From NCBI GenBank assembly GCA_021298935.1, contig JAJTHR010000201.1, positions 1 through 15,233 of the forward strand: a stretch of 15,233 nt of DNA. Direction: 5' to 3'. Position 1 is the stretch's first letter. Each line of letters starts with the position of its first letter. A program made the position numbers and the translations under genes. Below, piece by piece: positions 12,849 through 15,233 of the stretch. This DNA comes from Parachlamydia sp. (lineage in GTDB: Bacteria > Chlamydiota > Chlamydiia > Chlamydiales > Parachlamydiaceae). Under the pieces are notes generated by a model. It did no database searches. It was not told the origin of the DNA and saw nothing but the letters and a program-made list of their open reading frames with translations.

Positions 12849-15056
12849 TTATGAACCTGAATTTTCGAGACGCAATCGTTGGCGTTGAATAAATTTAATA
12901 TACGCAGAATCATCCATCATAAAGAATTTTTGCAATGCATTTTTAATAGCTGGTGAGTGGGCCTCTGTTTTTTTTTGCAATTCATCCATGTCCCAACCAA
13001 GGAATCTTTCATACAACGTTTTTGTTTCATGACTTAAGAGGGAGAGATCCGCAGAGGCTAGGGCATTATTAAAAGCCTGACCTGTATCAAAAGGGGGATT
13101 GTAGGCGGGTAAGGGGATATCTTGCAGCCCTGCTGCCCGTAATACAAAATTTTTTACATCGCTTAGGTTATTGAGCGGGATATGCGGCTCCTCCTTTTCA
13201 GAGTTGAGGGCAAATAAAGCAAAATCTTTCCAGCCTGCATCCTGTAATTGTTTCTGATGTTTTTCCAACTTCTCTTTCCACTTGTCCAGTTTTGAAGCTC
13301 GTTTCGCATAATCCACTTTAGCTTCTTCATAATTTATTAACGCCTGCTCATATTTTTGCTTGTCTTCAGGAAAGGTGCTATTTTTATTTTTCAGCTGATT
13401 TAATATTTCTGCTTTTTTGTGGATTTTTTTTTGACTTAAAATTTGTTGGTATTCCCTAATTTCCATTTGAATTGTTTTAAACAACATTTTTATTTGCCCC
13501 GCCGGCCCTTCAACATTAGCAGTATGGGGTCTATAGAGCTGGGTATAATAACTACCTGCCAGCCAAAATCCGAGGGAAAAAAGAGTGGAAACAACTGACA
13601 AGGCAATTAAAATGGCGCCTACCCCGGCAACTGGGGTTGTGACTAAACCGGTCAGTGTAAGAGCGACAGACAGGGCTGCAGAAGTCTGTGCCAAGGTGAA
13701 AAGGATGCCTGATTGAACCTTATTGAATTCCACAAATTTGGCCTCGATCGCATGTTTTTTTTTCACAAGCTCCTTCATGGCATTCTTAGTTGTGATTTCA
13801 ACCGTTTCTTGATGATCCACATAAAATTTTAATAATTCTCGCTTTGGTTCGGCGGCGATCGAATTATCCAGAGCTTCTTCAAGGAATTCATCGGAGAGTT
13901 CTCCCACCCATTTACTTAAGACAGCGCGATCGCTTTTACCAAAAAAATAGTTAGGGACTTGGAATTTTGTCCCTAGCGCAACAATTTCTTCGTCTGTCAC
14001 ATTGGGATGCTTGATTTGCGATTTAAAAGATTCCCATTCTCTTAAGAATGAAGGTTTTTTTAAATTTTTAATGGCAGGCAGAATTTCATCAAAGCTCGGT
14101 ATAAGCAGGTCGATTTTTTCTTCAAGAATCACCTCTCTTTTTTTAAGGAGAGTGCTAATCAAGGTTTTATCCAACGGGTCGACAGTCGTCGTATGAGCTT
14201 GCTGCCATTGCGCGTAATACCCCGTCCATCCCTTGAACTCATGCCGCTCCACCTTTTTTTTGTAAAATTCCAAACTGGCAGACAGAGAGCCGAGCAATGC
14301 GCCAACGATAGAAAAGGCTGCTGTGGCACCTTTTAGCGCATCACTTCCTTTGTCGAAAAGCTGTGTAATGGGTGCTTTTATACTTTTTAATGTAAATTTG
14401 CTCAACCCAAGGCCTAGTTTGGCATCTTGAAATTTGAAGTTTTTTTCATCAATGGCAATTTTAATTTCCATTTCTTTAATAATTTTAGTCAGTTTACTTA
14501 CTATTTCCTGATTTCCCTCCTTCGATTTTAAATCGACTAATTTTATTTTGAGAAATTTCAATAGCTTTTTTGATTCATTTAACATTTTTCTTCTGTAAAT
14601 GGCAGCCAGCACCTCCGCTCCCGTATCAAGGGTCTTTGCATATTCGATGGAAGTTTCCAAAAAGTTTTTTAGTCCATCTGTAAAAACTTCGTATTCCCCT
14701 AAATTTAATATTTTGGTGTTCTTCGCTAAATCTAAAATACCCCCTATCACTTCATTAGCCAAATCAAGCTTTTTGCCTCCTTCTTTTTCTGCTTGTATAA
14801 ATGCCTTTAAAATTTTTTCTTCTTGTTCAAAATTTTTAAGTGCCCCGATATGATTTTCAATTTCATTGGTTTTTTTATCTAAAAAACTTTCAATTTCCTC
14901 CAACAAAGGGGCAAATTTTTTTTCTTGTTTATTTGGTGAAGAGGGTGGGGGTGCTAATTGAGATTTAGCAATTGTTGATACGACATCAGTCGGAGCATTA
15001 GAACTGAATTTAGTACTACTAGTATTAACAAAAGAATTACTAATAGGATTAACCAT
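12849..15056 (-). CDS. Large coiled-coil protein with hydrophobic segments, candidate type III translocator/effector
   Basis: A 735-residue protein of no recognised family. Residues 1-45 are rich in Ser, Thr, Asn and Pro (MVNPISNSFVNTSSTKFSSN...), like a type III secretion signal. Charged helices or coiled coils follow (about 48-92, 155-210), then a short hydrophobic helix (242-262). A middle helical region leads through KKKHAIEAKFVEFNK into a strongly hydrophobic hairpin (about 448-472 and 475-503) with a Thr-Pro/Gly turn. A third coiled coil spans about 520-606 and a helical tail runs to 735. Long coiled coils flanking a membrane hairpin recall translocators (CopB/YopB) or membrane-inserted effectors, but no consensus is seen. 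ATG 15056 has GGAG about 9 nt upstream and a TATAAT at 15095-15090. The next gene is chaperone-like, 7 nt on. The coding call is strong; function is inferred. Confidence 0.85.
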   Translation of the reverse strand: MVNPISNSFVNTSSTKFSSNAPTDVVSTIAKSQLAPPPSSPNKQEKKFAPLLEEIESFLDKKTNEIENHIGALKNFEQEEKILKAFIQAEKEGGKKLDLANEVIGGILDLAKNTKILNLGEYEVFTDGLKNFLETSIEYAKTLDTGAEVLAAIYRRKMLNESKKLLKFLKIKLVDLKSKEGNQEIVSKLTKIIKEMEIKIAIDEKNFKFQDAKLGLGLSKFTLKSIKAPITQLFDKGSDALKGATAAFSIVGALLGSLSASLEFYKKKVERHEFKGWTGYYAQWQQAHTTTVDPLDKTLISTLLKKREVILEEKIDLLIPSFDEILPAIKNLKKPSFLREWESFKSQIKHPNVTDEEIVALGTKFQVPNYFFGKSDRAVLSKWVGELSDEFLEEALDNSIAAEPKRELLKFYVDHQETVEITTKNAMKELVKKKHAIEAKFVEFNKVQSGILFTLAQTSAALSVALTLTGLVTTPVAGVGAILIALSVVSTLFSLGFWLAGSYYTQLYRPHTANVEGPAGQIKMLFKTIQMEIREYQQILSQKKIHKKAEILNQLKNKNSTFPEDKQKYEQALINYEEAKVDYAKRASKLDKWKEKLEKHQKQLQDAGWKDFALFALNSEKEEPHIPLNNLSDVKNFVLRAAGLQDIPLPAYNPPFDTGQAFNNALASADLSLLSHETKTLYERFLGWDMDELQKKTEAHSPAIKNALQKFFMMDDSAYIKFIQRQRLRLENSGS

Positions 15057-15069
15057 TTAATAACTCCAT

Positions 15070-15095
15070 TTAATTAGTGTATAATTAATATTATA
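15070..15095 (-). promoter_or_regulatory. Candidate promoter with operator-like dyad before the 735-aa gene
   Basis: On the minus strand a perfect TATAAT (15095-15090) lies 33 nt before ATG 15056, with no good -35 at 16-18 nt. Directly downstream, over the expected start of transcription, a perfect dyad TTAATTA-N5-TAATTAA (15070-15076 with 15082-15088) could be an operator. The stretch is nearly all A and T, so chance is a real alternative. Confidence 0.33.
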
Positions 15096-15136
15096 AAATA
15101 TTATTTATTAAATGGGTGGTTATTAAACTAAATTTT

Positions 15137-15233
15137 CTATTTTGCAGGACGGAAGCCTGTGAAATGATCACAGTATTCAGGGGGAAGGGGCTTGCGCGCA
15201 GAAACCCGTACTTTGGGGTGTGACAAACTGAAT
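15137..15233 (-). CDS. 3' end of an unidentified gene, cut by window edge
   Basis: From the window edge the minus strand stays open for 31 codons to a TAG at 15139-15137. The peptide ends in KVRVSARKPLPPEYCDHFTG followed by FRPAK. Local G+C rises sharply here against the AT-rich spacer at 15057-15136, and the composition looks like real protein. If so, it is the gene upstream of, and in the same direction as, the 735-aa gene, 80 nt away. I do not recognise the peptide. A CTGTGA-N5-TCACAG dyad lies within it. The stretch is short, so the coding call is moderate. Confidence 0.45.
   Translation of the reverse strand, partial: FSLSHPKVRVSARKPLPPEYCDHFTGFRPAK

Noticed and set aside
12842..12913. 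A longer start for the 174-aa chaperone-like gene at 12913
   Set aside because: It would sit inside the end of the 735-aa gene in another frame; ATG 12841 has a well-placed AAGGG and normal spacing.
13424..13432. Nine-base homopolymer runs (also near 2795, 12968 and 13755) as possible phase-variation switches
   Set aside because: They occur in several unrelated genes as ordinary Lys (AAA) or Phe (TTT) codons, so they look like base composition rather than selected switches.

Overview
The window looks like a chromosomal segment of a member of the phylum Chlamydiae, probably an environmental lineage (Parachlamydia/Waddlia/Simkania-like) rather than Chlamydia itself. The strongest marker is an Hc1-type histone-like protein (hctA, 4630-5022). 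It is followed by an RlmD/RumA-type 23S rRNA methyltransferase and YajC, the same neighbourhood as CT743-CT742-CT741 of Chlamydia trachomatis as I recall it. The ExbB-ExbD-TonB/TolA-like block resembles chlamydial CT596-CT597-CT598. The menC gene and the three-gene ABC exporter are not part of the reduced Chlamydiaceae gene set I know. By eye the centre (about 5.1-10.3 kb) is richer in G+C than the left edge and the right 5 kb.

Layout. (1) 1-116 is a long imperfect inverted repeat reaching the window edge, then an unrecognised helical protein (131-850, +). (2) 4476-855, minus strand, is a tightly overlapping operon: a TPR-repeat protein, ExbB, ExbD, a TonB/TolA-like periplasmic protein and a membrane-anchored zinc-ribbon mini-protein. 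It looks like the inner-membrane motor of a Tol/Ton system, without tolB and pal next to it. (3) 4477-4629 is a divergent promoter region. (4) hctA with its own terminator is followed by a compact plus-strand run: rlmD, yajC, an ABC ATPase, two ABC-2 permeases, and menC (o-succinylbenzoate synthase), with most junctions overlapping by 4 nt. (5) 15056-10329, minus strand, holds a 735-aa protein with a Ser/Thr/Asn-rich N-terminus, coiled coils and hydrophobic segments; a 174-aa acidic protein shaped like a type III secretion chaperone, 7 nt downstream; and a 619-aa helical protein whose end overlaps menC by 34 nt. A terminator-like hairpin for this group lies inside menC. (6) The right edge (15137-15233, minus) appears to hold the last codons of another gene.

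The least explained part, and the best candidate for an undescribed system, is the 10.3-15.1 kb block, which I read as a candidate type III secreted effector/translocator with its chaperone. This rests on architecture only: I recognise no homologue of the three proteins. No tRNA, rRNA, CRISPR array or intact insertion sequence was seen, and no stretch above 300 bases is without a gene.
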